This document shows, one piece after another, positions 1-6,371 of a DNA stretch of 21,995 nt. Position 1 is the first letter of the stretch. Each line of letters starts with the position of its first letter. The translations under genes were made by a program, and so were the position numbers. Under the pieces are notes generated by a model. It was not told the origin of the DNA, did no database searches, and worked only from the letters and a program-made list of their open reading frames with translations. The DNA comes from JALENY01 sp036310185 (lineage in GTDB: Bacteria; Bacillota; Clostridia; Lachnospirales; Lachnospiraceae). The DNA is taken from assembly GCA_036310185.1 (NCBI GenBank), contig JAXJSH010000004.1, positions 1-21,995 on the forward strand, in the 5' to 3' direction.

Positions 1-2
1 AC

Positions 3-80
3 TCCCACAATCCTGCCCCATATTCGGATATCGTGGTGCAGATGCCCCACTTTTATCCTCATATTGGGGCGGGTCATTAA
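3..80 (+). CDS. possible 3' end of an unknown gene (partial)
   Basis: An open frame enters from the left edge and ends at TAA 78-80. Its last 25 residues end in PHFYPHIGAGH, rich in Pro, His and Gly. I do not recognise the family. The frame is followed at once by a long hairpin whose 5' arm overlaps the last codons, as terminator-like structures often do at gene ends. With only 26 codons visible the frame could also be chance, because the same bases can form RNA pairs (GCCCCA at 15-20 and 44-49 with TGGGGC at 65-70). The call is a guess based on position and the absence of stops. Confidence 0.35.
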   Translation, partial: SHNPAPYSDIVVQMPHFYPHIGAGH

Positions 81-131
81 GCCTTAAAACCACTCATGTG
101 CAAGCACATCGTGGTTTCAGGCTTTTGACCC
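71..131 (+). other. long imperfect RNA hairpin
   Basis: Four helices nest into one long stem. GGGTC 71-75 pairs with GACCC 127-131, AAGCC 79-83 with GGCTT 120-124, AAACCAC 87-93 with GTGGTTT 111-117, and ATGTG 96-100 with CACAT 105-109 around a CAAG loop. Small unpaired patches separate them. No T-run follows the base of the full stem, although TTTT at 123-126 follows the inner helix, so termination may use only the inner part. Its 3' arm contains the motif that recurs in the pyrF leader. It could be a terminator for the gene to the left, an mRNA-stabilising end or a small structured RNA. Confidence 0.6.
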
Positions 132-144
132 TGGTATCATTTAA
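123..144 (+). repeat. hairpin-associated repeat, copy 1
   Basis: The sequence TTTTGACCCTGGTATCA (123-139) is followed by one variable position, a T and then TAA, giving a TTAA tail at 141-144. The same 17 bases and TTAA tail occur at 1983-2004 with one mismatch over 22 positions. In both copies the TTTTGACCC part is the 3' arm of a hairpin and the TGGTATCA part lies just beyond the stem. A 17-nt exact match between two intergenic regions is unlikely by chance. Confidence 0.6.
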
Positions 145-167
145 TTAGTATAGCACAGAAATTATGC

Positions 168-196
168 TTGTGGAACACTGTAAATTGTGATAACAT
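168..196 (+). promoter_or_regulatory. predicted sigma-A promoter of degV
   Basis: A TTGTGG -35 element (168-173) is separated by 17 nt from TAACAT (191-196), which is preceded by TGA, a TGn extended -10. Transcription would start near 203, giving a leader of about 60 nt. The leader contains CTCC (234-237), which could pair weakly with the degV Shine-Dalgarno sequence. Both hexamers deviate from consensus, so the extended -10 and the spacing are the main support. Confidence 0.5.
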
Positions 197-263
197 ATGT
201 AGTATTAAAAACCATGTGTTGCGGTGAGGGAGACTCCGTGATCGGAAGGAGAGTTATAAAATT

Positions 264-1103
264 ATGAAATATAGAATCGTGGTAGACAGTTGTGGAGAAC
301 TGACAGAGGAGCTGAAAAAGGATGAGAGACTGGTATCAGCCCCTCTTTCCATGCGGGTCGGTGAAGAAGAAATCATGGATGACGAAACCTTTGATCAGGC
401 TTCCTTTCTGCAGAAAGTGGCAGCCTGTCCGGAATGTCCGAAATCGGCCTGTCCGTCACCGGAGTATTATCAAAAAGCATATGACTGCGGAGCAGAACAC
501 ATTTATGCGGTTACTTTATCTGCGGAACTGAGCGGTTCTTATAACAGTGCACTTCTCGGTATGAATCTTTTTATGGAAGAACATCCGGAGGTAAAAGGGC
601 ATGTGTTCAATTCCTGTTCTGCATCCGTAGGGGAGACGCTGATCGCCATGAAGATCATGGAACTGGAAGAGCAGGGGCTTCCTTTTGAAGAAATTGTTGA
701 AAAAACGGAAGCATACATTGACGGACAGAACACATATTTTGTCCTGGAAAACCTGGAAACACTGCGCAAAAACGGACGATTGAGCAAGACAAAAGCCCTG
801 GTGGCGTCTGCACTTAAGATCAAGCCGGTCATGGGCGCAACAAAAGAGGGTATTATCTGTCAGCTGGGTCAGGCACGTGGGATTAACAAAGCGCTGGTGA
901 AGATGGTGGATACAATTGTGGCTGCGACTGCTGACAGCGGAAATAAAATTCTCGGCATAAGCTACTGCAATTGCCGTGAACGTGCGGAAATGGTAAAAGA
1001 TGCACTTTTGTCCCGCATGAACGTGAAGAAGGTGGTGCTTCTGGATACGGCAGGGATCAGCAGTATGTATGCCAATGATGGGGGAATAATTGTTGCCATT
1101 TAA
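264..1103 (+). CDS. DegV/FakB family fatty-acid-binding protein
   Basis: A 279-aa protein of normal DegV length. Proteins of this family (FakB) bind a fatty acid in the cytoplasm and present it to the kinase FakA for phosphorylation, feeding exogenous or recycled acyl chains into phospholipid synthesis. Visible family marks are the N-terminal DSCGEL stretch (residues 8-13), the lipid-head-group motif TLSAELSGSYNSA starting at residue 84, and ENLETLRKNGRLSK in the middle. The ATG at 264 has AAGGAGA at 246-252 upstream, slightly far at about 11 nt. It appears to be a single-gene unit with its own promoter. No fakA is in the window, and the ligand cannot be told from sequence; Clostridia usually carry several paralogues. 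Confidence 0.9.
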   Translation: MKYRIVVDSCGELTEELKKDERLVSAPLSMRVGEEEIMDDETFDQASFLQKVAACPECPKSACPSPEYYQKAYDCGAEHIYAVTLSAELSGSYNSALLGMNLFMEEHPEVKGHVFNSCSASVGETLIAMKIMELEEQGLPFEEIVEKTEAYIDGQNTYFVLENLETLRKNGRLSKTKALVASALKIKPVMGATKEGIICQLGQARGINKALVKMVDTIVAATADSGNKILGISYCNCRERAEMVKDALLSRMNVKKVVLLDTAGISSMYANDGGIIVAI

Positions 1104-1121
1104 ATTCATTTGTTGTATAAT
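1093..1121 (+). promoter_or_regulatory. predicted sigma-A promoter inside the end of degV
   Basis: TTGCCA (1093-1098), a 17-nt spacer and a perfect TATAAT (1116-1121) match a housekeeping promoter. The -35 lies inside the last codons of degV, so the next small gene has its own start site near 1128. Confidence 0.7.
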
Positions 1122-1176
1122 GTCTTAAGATGATCAAAAGATCGGTAAGATACGGAACAAAAAGGAGATTAAGTCA

Positions 1177-1425
1177 ATGAGTCAGGAAAAAGTTGATAAG
1201 TATAAAGAGTACAAAGCCAATAAACAGGAAATCTGGAAAAGAGAAAAGATGATACATCGTCTGGAACTTGGCGGTGCGGCGCTGATCTGTGTTGCTTTTC
1301 TTGGATGGATCGGATATTCGGTCTATGACAAGGCTGTGAACCCGGATGACGGGCTGGGAATCAATGCAGTTGAGATCGATGCTGGTGCAATCGACGATTA
1401 TATTGCAACGCTTAGTGCGGAATAA
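1177..1425 (+). CDS. small single-pass membrane protein, unknown function
   Basis: An 82-aa protein that I cannot assign to a named family. The first 30 residues are highly charged (MSQEKVDKYKEYKANK...). Residues about 31-51 form one hydrophobic segment (LGGAALICVAFLGWIGYSVY), and the remaining 30 residues are acidic. The positive N-terminus suggests an N-in, C-out single-pass protein with an acidic external tail. An AAAAAGGAG Shine-Dalgarno sequence sits just upstream of the ATG, a consensus promoter lies at 1093-1121 and a terminator at 1438-1467, so it looks like a real monocistronic gene. No catalytic motif is visible. Confidence 0.75.
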   Translation: MSQEKVDKYKEYKANKQEIWKREKMIHRLELGGAALICVAFLGWIGYSVYDKAVNPDDGLGINAVEIDAGAIDDYIATLSAE

Positions 1426-1437
1426 GAAAGAGATTTT

Positions 1438-1467
1438 ACGGTGTGGCTGATGCTGCACCGTTTTTTT
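1438..1467 (+). terminator. Rho-independent terminator
   Basis: ACGGTG (1438-1443) pairs with CACCGT (1456-1461), and a run of seven T (1461-1467) follows. It ends the 82-aa membrane protein gene. Confidence 0.75.
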
Positions 1468-1504
1468 AAGGAAAAAAGGATTGCTTTTTCAAAATCCGGA
1501 ACGT

Positions 1505-1537
1505 AAAAAAGACCTCCCAGACAGGGAGGTCCTTTTT
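1505..1537. terminator. bidirectional terminator, mainly for the cold-shock gene
   Basis: GACCTCCC (1511-1518) and GGGAGGTC (1524-1531) form a perfect 8-bp stem with a 5-nt loop. It is flanked by six A on the left and five T on the right, so it can end transcription on either strand. It lies just 14 nt beyond the stop of the minus-strand cold-shock gene. Confidence 0.9.
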
Positions 1538-1551
1538 GTCAATGTTGTTTA

Positions 1552-1752
1552 TTATAATTTTTCTACGTTAGCAGCCTGCATTCCGCGTGCGCCTTCTGTC
1601 AAATCATAAGATACAGCCTGACCTTCTTCCAGAGTCTTGAATCCTTCTCCGTTGATAGCTGAGAAATGTACGAATACGTCGTTTCCGTCTTCTCCGGTGA
1701 TGAATCCATAACCTTTTTCAGCGTTGAACCATTTTACAGTTCCCTTGTTCAT
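1552..1752 (-). CDS. cold-shock domain protein (CspA family)
   Basis: A 66-aa protein, the usual length of a single cold-shock domain. Such proteins bind single-stranded RNA and DNA and act as RNA chaperones. The start MNKGTVKWFNAEKGYGFIT contains RNP1 (KGYGFI, residues 13-18), and VFVHFSAI contains RNP2. The acidic middle (EDGNDVFVHFSAINGEGFKT) and the end VSYDLTEGARGMQAANVEKL are typical. A GGAGGGAA Shine-Dalgarno sequence precedes the ATG on the minus strand. A consensus promoter at 1849-1877 gives a leader of about 90 nt, as often found in cold-shock mRNAs where leader structure controls translation. It is the only gene on the minus strand. Confidence 0.97.
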   Translation of the reverse strand: MNKGTVKWFNAEKGYGFITGEDGNDVFVHFSAINGEGFKTLEEGQAVSYDLTEGARGMQAANVEKL

Positions 1753-1848
1753 GATGTTCCCTCCATAAAAATAAAAAAATACTAGGTCTCTCTGGAAAAT
1801 TTTTGCTTCGTAAAAAACAGAAATTATCTAGAACCTTTTATCAAGTTG

Positions 1849-1877
1849 ATTATACGTGGAAAATATGGCAAAGTCAA
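1849..1877 (-). promoter_or_regulatory. predicted strong promoter of the cold-shock gene
   Basis: Read on the minus strand this is TTGACT (1877-1872), exactly 17 nt, then a perfect TATAAT (1854-1849). Transcription would start near 1842, leaving about 90 nt of A/T-rich leader before the start codon at 1752. Confidence 0.85.
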
Positions 1878-1921
1878 GGAAAAGTTCAGTGTTTTCAGAA
1901 AATTAGAACAACGCTACATAC

Positions 1922-1950
1922 TTGAATTGGAGAACGTTTTCGTGTATGAT
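1922..1950 (+). promoter_or_regulatory. predicted promoter of the pyrFKD operon
   Basis: TTGAAT (1922-1927), a 17-nt spacer and TATGAT (1945-1950) form a good sigma-A promoter with a start near 1957. The leader of about 110 nt holds a hairpin at 1971-1991 (GGG and CAAAA pairing with TTTTG and CCC, one mismatch), copy 2 of the repeat, and a second small hairpin with CCATTT 2027-2032 and AAATGG 2040-2045. I see no PyrR-binding consensus and no leader terminator. The promoter diverges from the cold-shock promoter, with the two -35 boxes about 45 nt apart. Confidence 0.75.
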
Positions 1951-1982
1951 AGAATGAATCAAAGATGTTGGGGCAAAAGGTA

Positions 1983-2004
1983 TTTTGACCCTGGTATCAA
2001 TTAA
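1983..2004 (+). repeat. hairpin-associated repeat, copy 2 (pyrF leader)
   Basis: TTTTGACCCTGGTATCA at 1983-1999 plus the TTAA tail at 2001-2004 repeats the sequence at 123-144. Here the TTTTGACCC part pairs with GGGGCAAAA (1971-1979) across a GGTA loop. It lies inside the predicted 5' leader of the pyr operon, between the promoter and the pyrF Shine-Dalgarno sequence. Confidence 0.6.
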
Positions 2005-2065
2005 AGAATGTTTCAAAATAGAAAAACCATTTTACAAACAAATGGAAAAAATCCGGGAGGGTCAT

Positions 2066-2986
2066 ATGATTAACAAACTTATTGAAAACATTAAAAAAAC
2101 AAATGCACCGATTGTGGTAGGACTGGATCCTATGCTGGATTACGTTCCAAAACATATTCAGGACAAAGCCTATGCAGAATACGGCGAGACTCTGGAAGGT
2201 GCGGCAGAAGCAATCTGGCAGTTTAATAAAGGAATTGTGGATGCAACTTACGATCTGATCCCGGCTGTAAAGCCACAGATTGCCATGTACGAACAGTTTG
2301 GCATTCCGGGTCTGACTGCATTTAAGAAAACCGTTGACTATTGTCACGAAAAAGGTCTTGTGGTGATCGGTGATATCAAGCGCGGTGATATCGGTTCCAC
2401 GTCCGCTGCCTATGCAGTTGGTCATATCGGAAAAGTACAGGTGGGAAGCAAAACCTGTGTACCCTTTGACGAAGATTTTGTAACGGTAAATCCGTATCTT
2501 GGTTCGGATGGTGTGAATCCGTTTATCAAAGTATGTCAGGAAGAAAACAAAGGTCTCTTTATCCTGGTCAAGACATCCAATCCGTCCAGCGGTGAGTTCC
2601 AGGATCAGCTGGTCAATGGCCGTCCGCTCTACGAACTGGTAGGCGAGCAGGTTGCAAAATGGGGTGAGACCTGCATGGGCGATACCTACAGCAATATCGG
2701 TGCAGTAGTTGGTGCCACTTATCCGGAGATGGGCAAGATCCTGCGTAAAATCATGCCGAAGACCTTTATTCTGGTTCCAGGCTACGGTGCGCAGGGCGGA
2801 AAAGGAAAAGATCTGGTTCACTTCTTTAACGAAGACGGACTTGGAGCGATCATCAACTCTTCCAGAGGTATTATTGCAGCTTACAAGCAGGAAGCTTATG
2901 CACAGTTTGGTGAAGAAAATTATGCGGATGCATCCAGAGCAGCCGTTATTGATATGCAGAAAGATATAGCAGGAGCATTAGGATGA
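2066..2986 (+). CDS. pyrF: orotidine 5'-phosphate decarboxylase (long type)
   Basis: PyrF converts orotidine monophosphate to UMP, the last step of pyrimidine synthesis, in the cytoplasm. The 306-aa protein is of the long OMP decarboxylase type rather than the 230-aa E. coli type. The catalytic DIKRGDIG stretch is at residues 103-110 with Lys105 and Asp108. Also visible are VVGLDPMLDYVP near the N-terminus and ALVPGYGAQG-like VPGYGAQGGKGKD near the C-terminus for phosphate binding. I chose the ATG at 2066 because GGGAGG lies at 2056-2061 and family proteins start near here; the frame stays open to TTG 1985, but that has no ribosome binding site. It overlaps pyrK by 4 nt (ATGA), implying coupled translation. 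Confidence 0.96.
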   Translation: MINKLIENIKKTNAPIVVGLDPMLDYVPKHIQDKAYAEYGETLEGAAEAIWQFNKGIVDATYDLIPAVKPQIAMYEQFGIPGLTAFKKTVDYCHEKGLVVIGDIKRGDIGSTSAAYAVGHIGKVQVGSKTCVPFDEDFVTVNPYLGSDGVNPFIKVCQEENKGLFILVKTSNPSSGEFQDQLVNGRPLYELVGEQVAKWGETCMGDTYSNIGAVVGATYPEMGKILRKIMPKTFILVPGYGAQGGKGKDLVHFFNEDGLGAIINSSRGIIAAYKQEAYAQFGEENYADASRAAVIDMQKDIAGALG

Positions 2987-3762
2987 AAAAGAAAGAACTT
3001 GCAGCAGTGATCAGTCAGGAATGTATTGCCGCGGACATTTACAGCATGTGGCTTGAGACCGGGGCAGCAGAAACCGCAAAACCGGGTCAGTTTATTTCAA
3101 TGTATACGGATGACGGAAGCAAACTGCTTCCCCGTCCCATCAGTATCTGCGAGATTGACGCAGAAAATAGAAAACTGCGCGTGGTATACCGCGTGACCGG
3201 AGAAAAGACCGGAACAAAAGAATTTTCCATGAAAAAAGCCGGAGATACCATTCCGGTTGTGGGTCCCCTTGGCAATGGCTTTCCGCTGGAGGAAGGAAAA
3301 GGGAAAAAGGCATTTCTTATGGGCGGCGGAATCGGTGTGCCGCCGATTCTGGAGCTGGCAAAACAGCTTGACTGTGAAGAAAAACAGATCGTTGTGGGAT
3401 ACCGCAACGAGCAGACCTTTTTGAAAGAACAGTTTGAAGAAAACGGAACATTATATATTTCCACAGAAGACGGCAGCGTGGGAACAAAGGGAAATGTTAT
3501 GGATGCCATTCGGGAGAATGCGCTGTCAGCAGATATTATCTATGCCTGCGGACCGACCCCGATGCTTCGCGCCATCAAAGCATATGCCGAGGAAAACGGA
3601 ATTACCTGTTATATTTCTCTGGAAGAGCGTATGGCCTGTGGAATCGGTGCATGTCTTGCCTGTGTCTGTAAGACAAAAGAAGTGGATCACCACAGCAATG
3701 TGCATAACAAAAGAATCTGTAAAGATGGTCCCGTATTCCTGTCAACGGAGGTGGAAATCTGA
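2983..3762 (+). CDS. pyrK: dihydroorotate dehydrogenase electron-transfer subunit
   Basis: PyrK carries FAD and a [2Fe-2S] cluster and passes electrons from the PyrD flavin to NAD+, forming the class 1B enzyme with PyrD. The protein has 259 aa, the normal length. RPIS at residues 51-54 is the FAD-binding motif, GGGIGVPP at 114-121 begins the NAD-binding domain, and YACGPTPMLRA follows. Cys219, Cys224, Cys227 and Cys246 are the likely cluster ligands; an extra Cys229 is nearby. It overlaps pyrF and pyrD at ATGA/TGATG junctions, as expected for subunits made together. Confidence 0.97.
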   Translation: MKKKELAAVISQECIAADIYSMWLETGAAETAKPGQFISMYTDDGSKLLPRPISICEIDAENRKLRVVYRVTGEKTGTKEFSMKKAGDTIPVVGPLGNGFPLEEGKGKKAFLMGGGIGVPPILELAKQLDCEEKQIVVGYRNEQTFLKEQFEENGTLYISTEDGSVGTKGNVMDAIRENALSADIIYACGPTPMLRAIKAYAEENGITCYISLEERMACGIGACLACVCKTKEVDHHSNVHNKRICKDGPVFLSTEVEI

Positions 3763-4667
3763 TGAACTTAAGCGTAAAAATTGCAGGTGTAGAATGGAAA
3801 AATCCGGTGACCGTGGCATCCGGAACCTTTGGCTCCGGCGCAGAATATGCGGAATTTGTTGATCTGAACGGTCTTGGCGCAGTGACTACAAAAGGTGTAG
3901 CGAACGTTCCGTGGCCCGGCAATCCGACTCCCCGTGTGGCAGAAGTATACGGCGGTATGATGAATGCCATCGGTCTTCAGAATCCGGGTATTGACGTATT
4001 TTGTAAAAGAGATATCCCTTTCCTTCGCCAGTATGACACGAAGATAGTGGTAAATGTCTGTGGAAAATCTGTGGAAGATTACTGTGAAGTAGTGGAACGT
4101 CTGGCAGATGAAGATATTGATATGATGGAGATCAATATTTCCTGTCCGAATGTAAAAGAAGGCGGCATTGCTTTCGGTCAGAACCCCAAGGCGGCAGAGG
4201 AAATCACAAAAGCAGTGAAAAAGTATGCAAAACAGCCGGTGATCATGAAATTGAGTCCGAACGTGACCGACATCACAGAGATGGCAAAAGCTGTGGAAGC
4301 CGGCGGAGCAGATGCAGTTTCTCTGATCAATACGCTGACTGGAATGAAGATTGATATCAACCGCAGAACCTTTGCTGTGGCAAATAAAACAGGCGGCGTG
4401 TCCGGCCCCATCGTGAAACCGATCGCAGTGCGTATGGTTTACCAGGTGGCCCATGCGGTTCAGGTGCCGATTATCGGTATGGGCGGCATTGCAAGCGCAG
4501 AAGATGCCATCGAGTTTATTCTGGCAGGTGCCACTGCAGTATCGGTGGGAACCGCCAATTTCTTTAATCCGGGTGTCACCGCAGAGATCGTAAAAGGCAT
4601 CGAAGATTATATGAGAAAATACAATGTTGCGGATATTAACGATCTGATTGGCGCAGTACGTGATTGA
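3762..4667 (+). CDS. pyrD: dihydroorotate dehydrogenase class 1B catalytic subunit
   Basis: PyrD oxidises dihydroorotate to orotate with FMN and works with PyrK. The 301-aa protein is of normal class 1 length. The N-terminal GVEWKNPVTVASGTFGSG, the loop NISCPNVKEGG with the catalytic Cys128, the phosphate-binding GMGGI and the GTANF near the C-terminus are all present. A Cys base (not Ser) fits the cytosolic class 1 enzymes. The start overlaps the pyrK stop by one base (TGATG). Confidence 0.97.
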   Translation: MNLSVKIAGVEWKNPVTVASGTFGSGAEYAEFVDLNGLGAVTTKGVANVPWPGNPTPRVAEVYGGMMNAIGLQNPGIDVFCKRDIPFLRQYDTKIVVNVCGKSVEDYCEVVERLADEDIDMMEINISCPNVKEGGIAFGQNPKAAEEITKAVKKYAKQPVIMKLSPNVTDITEMAKAVEAGGADAVSLINTLTGMKIDINRRTFAVANKTGGVSGPIVKPIAVRMVYQVAHAVQVPIIGMGGIASAEDAIEFILAGATAVSVGTANFFNPGVTAEIVKGIEDYMRKYNVADINDLIGAVRD

Positions 4668-4692
4668 AAATCACGGAAACATATGGTAGAAT
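4664..4692 (+). promoter_or_regulatory. predicted internal promoter for pyrE
   Basis: TTGAAA (4664-4669), which includes the pyrD stop codon, is followed after 17 nt by TAGAAT (4687-4692) with a TGG extended -10 in front. It lies in the only sizeable gap (84 nt) of the pyr cluster. It would allow pyrE and everything downstream to be made independently of pyrFKD. Confidence 0.6.
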
Positions 4693-4751
4693 CGGAATAG
4701 ATTCAGAGCAGAAGGGTGAAAATCCTTAAAATACAGGAGGTTTTAGATAAT

Positions 4752-5426
4752 ATGGAAGCATACAAACAGGAATTTATCGAGTTTATGATCGATTGTAATG
4801 TACTGAAATTCGGAGATTTTGTGACAAAGAGCGGAAGAAAGACACCGTTTTTCGTAAACACCGGTTTTTACCGTACCGGCGCACAGCTCCGCAAGCTGGG
4901 TCAGTATTATGCAAAAGCCATCGAGCAGGCATTCGGTCTTGACTTCGATGTTTTATTCGGACCGGCATACAAAGGTATTCCGCTTACCGTTGCAGCATCC
5001 ATGGAAATCAGCGATGTTTACGGAAAGGACATCAAATACTGTTCCAACCGTAAAGAAGTGAAAGACCACGGTGATAAAGGCATCCTGCTGGGAAGTCCGA
5101 TCGCAGACGGCGATAAAGTTGTGATCATCGAGGATGTTACAACAGCCGGAACCTCTATTCAGGAAACTTTGCCGATCATCAAAGCACAGGGCGATGTGGA
5201 TGTACTTGGACTGGTTGTTTCCGTTGACCGTATGGAACGGGGACAGGGAACCAAGAGCGCATTAAAAGAGATTGAAGAAAAATACGGACTGAAAACTACT
5301 GCCATTGTAACAATGCAGGATGTGGTAGAACATTTGTATAACAAAGAGTACAAAGGAAAAGTGATTATCGATGATACCATCAAAGCTGCCATTGATGCAT
5401 ATTATGCTCAGTACGGAGCGCAGTAG
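4752..5426 (+). CDS. pyrE: orotate phosphoribosyltransferase
   Basis: PyrE joins orotate to PRPP to form OMP, the substrate of PyrF. The start at 4752 gives 224 aa and is supported by AGGAGG at 4735-4740; the frame also opens upstream at GTG 4716, where no ribosome site is seen. The PRPP-binding motif VVIIEDVTTAGTS is at residues 123-135. FVNTGFYRTG and FGPAYKGIPL in the first half also fit the family. The length slightly exceeds E. coli PyrE (213 aa). A 50-aa gene follows after 8 nt. Confidence 0.97.
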   Translation: MEAYKQEFIEFMIDCNVLKFGDFVTKSGRKTPFFVNTGFYRTGAQLRKLGQYYAKAIEQAFGLDFDVLFGPAYKGIPLTVAASMEISDVYGKDIKYCSNRKEVKDHGDKGILLGSPIADGDKVVIIEDVTTAGTSIQETLPIIKAQGDVDVLGLVVSVDRMERGQGTKSALKEIEEKYGLKTTAIVTMQDVVEHLYNKEYKGKVIIDDTIKAAIDAYYAQYGAQ

Positions 5427-5434
5427 GAGGTTCT

Positions 5435-5587
5435 ATGAACGAAAAAGTATATAAAACCATGTCGCGCAGCGGAGCCTGGAATCTGGCAATCGGCGTAGTC
5501 GTTATGGTGACCGGCATCGCATCCGGTGTGATGCTGATCGTAAACGGCGCGAAACTGCTCAAACAGAAATATCAGATTACGTTTTAG
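5435..5587 (+). CDS. 50-aa single-pass membrane protein, unknown function
   Basis: ATG 5435 has TAGGAGG (5424-5430) at a good distance and opens a 51-codon frame ending TAG 5585-5587. The protein starts MNEKVYKTMSRSGAWN. It has one long hydrophobic segment from about residue 17 to 38 (LAIGVVVMVTGIASGVMLIV) and ends with a basic tail (KLLKQKYQITF). It sits between pyrE and a VanZ-like gene with gaps of 8 and 9 nt, so it is probably co-translated. The clear ribosome site, membrane pattern and tight spacing support a real gene. I do not recognise a named family. Confidence 0.7.
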   Translation: MNEKVYKTMSRSGAWNLAIGVVVMVTGIASGVMLIVNGAKLLKQKYQITF

Positions 5588-5596
5588 GTGGACGTT

Positions 5597-6076
5597 GTGA
5601 AAAATTGTACTAAAAAGCAAATTAGATTAGCAGGGGGAATACTCTTTGTGGGATATATTCTTCTGCTAATCTATTTTCTGTTTTTCGCAGAATGGTACGG
5701 AAGAGGGCAGAGTGTACAGACAGAACTGCATTACAATTTTGTTCCGCTGCTGGAAATCAGAAGATTCTGGACATATCGGGAGACACTTGGGTTCTGGCCG
5801 GTATTTTTAAACCTGGCCTGTAATGTGATCGGCTTCATACCCTTTGGGTTTATCCTGCCGATTCTGGCCAGATCCATGCGGAAGGGCATCGGAGTAGTGA
5901 TGTTCGGATGTATCCTGAGTGTATTTATTGAATGTATGCAGCTGATTTTAAAAGTTGGGTGCTGTGATGTGGATGATGTGATTTTGAATACAGTGGGGGT
6001 CGCAGTCGGATATATCATGTTTTTGGTTTGTGACTGCATAAGGAGACTTGTAAATGGCAAAAAGACAAAAGTATAA
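5597..6076 (+). CDS. VanZ-like membrane protein
   Basis: A 159-aa protein with about four hydrophobic segments: residues 10-30, 70-90, 95-115 and 130-148. The VanZ signature is visible as ELHYNFVPLLEI, then NLACNVIGFIPFGFILP, SVFIECMQL and DVDDVILNTVGVAVGY. VanZ itself gives low-level teicoplanin resistance, but most homologues in Clostridia have no known role and nothing here points to glycopeptide resistance. GTG 5597 is chosen because AGGTGG (5586-5591) lies 5 nt upstream; GTG 5588 is in frame but lies within that site. The gene overlaps the next one by 23 nt. Confidence 0.85.
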   Translation: MKNCTKKQIRLAGGILFVGYILLLIYFLFFAEWYGRGQSVQTELHYNFVPLLEIRRFWTYRETLGFWPVFLNLACNVIGFIPFGFILPILARSMRKGIGVVMFGCILSVFIECMQLILKVGCCDVDDVILNTVGVAVGYIMFLVCDCIRRLVNGKKTKV

Positions 6077-6368
6077 ATTTGCGAAAAAGGAATATGCGAA
6101 GAAAGGTGTTTTTTCTTCTGGGCTGGCAGCCGTCAGTCTGCTGCTTTTTGTGGCCTCCTGTGTGTTGTCTTTGGGATTCCGGGGAGCAGCAGGAGTTTAT
6201 GTGGGAGGTATTGCGCTGATGGCAATGCTTTTTTCGGTTTATGGATTTTATACGGGGCTGGCCGGCTTTTCGGAAAAAAACTGTTCTCACGCATTTTGTA
6301 TTGCGGGTGCCATTGCAAACGGTATTCTGATGGTTATCTGGCTGGCACTTTTCCTGGTAGGAGTATAA
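6054..6368 (+). CDS. small multi-pass membrane protein, unknown (perhaps DUF6142)
   Basis: A 104-aa protein with a very basic N-terminus (MAKRQKYKFAKKEYAKKG) followed by three hydrophobic segments near residues 20-43, 47-70 and 78-102. The short YGFYTGLAGFSEKN loop lies between the second and third. It resembles small Lachnospiraceae membrane proteins that I remember being labelled DUF6142, but this was not checked. It starts inside the VanZ-like gene with AAGGAG upstream and ends 3 nt before the HD-domain gene, so translation is probably coupled to both. Confidence 0.75.
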   Translation: MAKRQKYKFAKKEYAKKGVFSSGLAAVSLLLFVASCVLSLGFRGAAGVYVGGIALMAMLFSVYGFYTGLAGFSEKNCSHAFCIAGAIANGILMVIWLALFLVGV

Positions 6369-6371
6369 AAA

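Noticed and set aside
234..251. Hairpin hiding the degV ribosome site (CTCC with GGAG)
   Set aside because: Only 4 bp with no extension; too weak to call.
516..1109. Long minus-strand open frame opposite degV, and similar ones opposite pyrF, pyrD, purD, nadA and clpC
   Set aside because: All lie fully within well-supported genes, have Cys/His/Phe-rich compositions typical of antisense reading, and lack ribosome sites or family motifs.
1985..2065. Longer pyrF start at TTG 1985
   Set aside because: The frame is open, but there is no Shine-Dalgarno sequence and the extra 27 residues are unlike family N-termini. ATG 2066 has GGGAGG in front.
1957..2065. PyrR attenuator or riboswitch in the pyr leader
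   Set aside because: No PyrR-binding consensus and no terminator hairpin with a T-run are visible; only short hairpins occur.
5597..6076. Glycopeptide resistance gene
   Set aside because: The protein is VanZ-like, but no vanHAX or regulator genes are near, and VanZ-family proteins are widespread without any resistance role.
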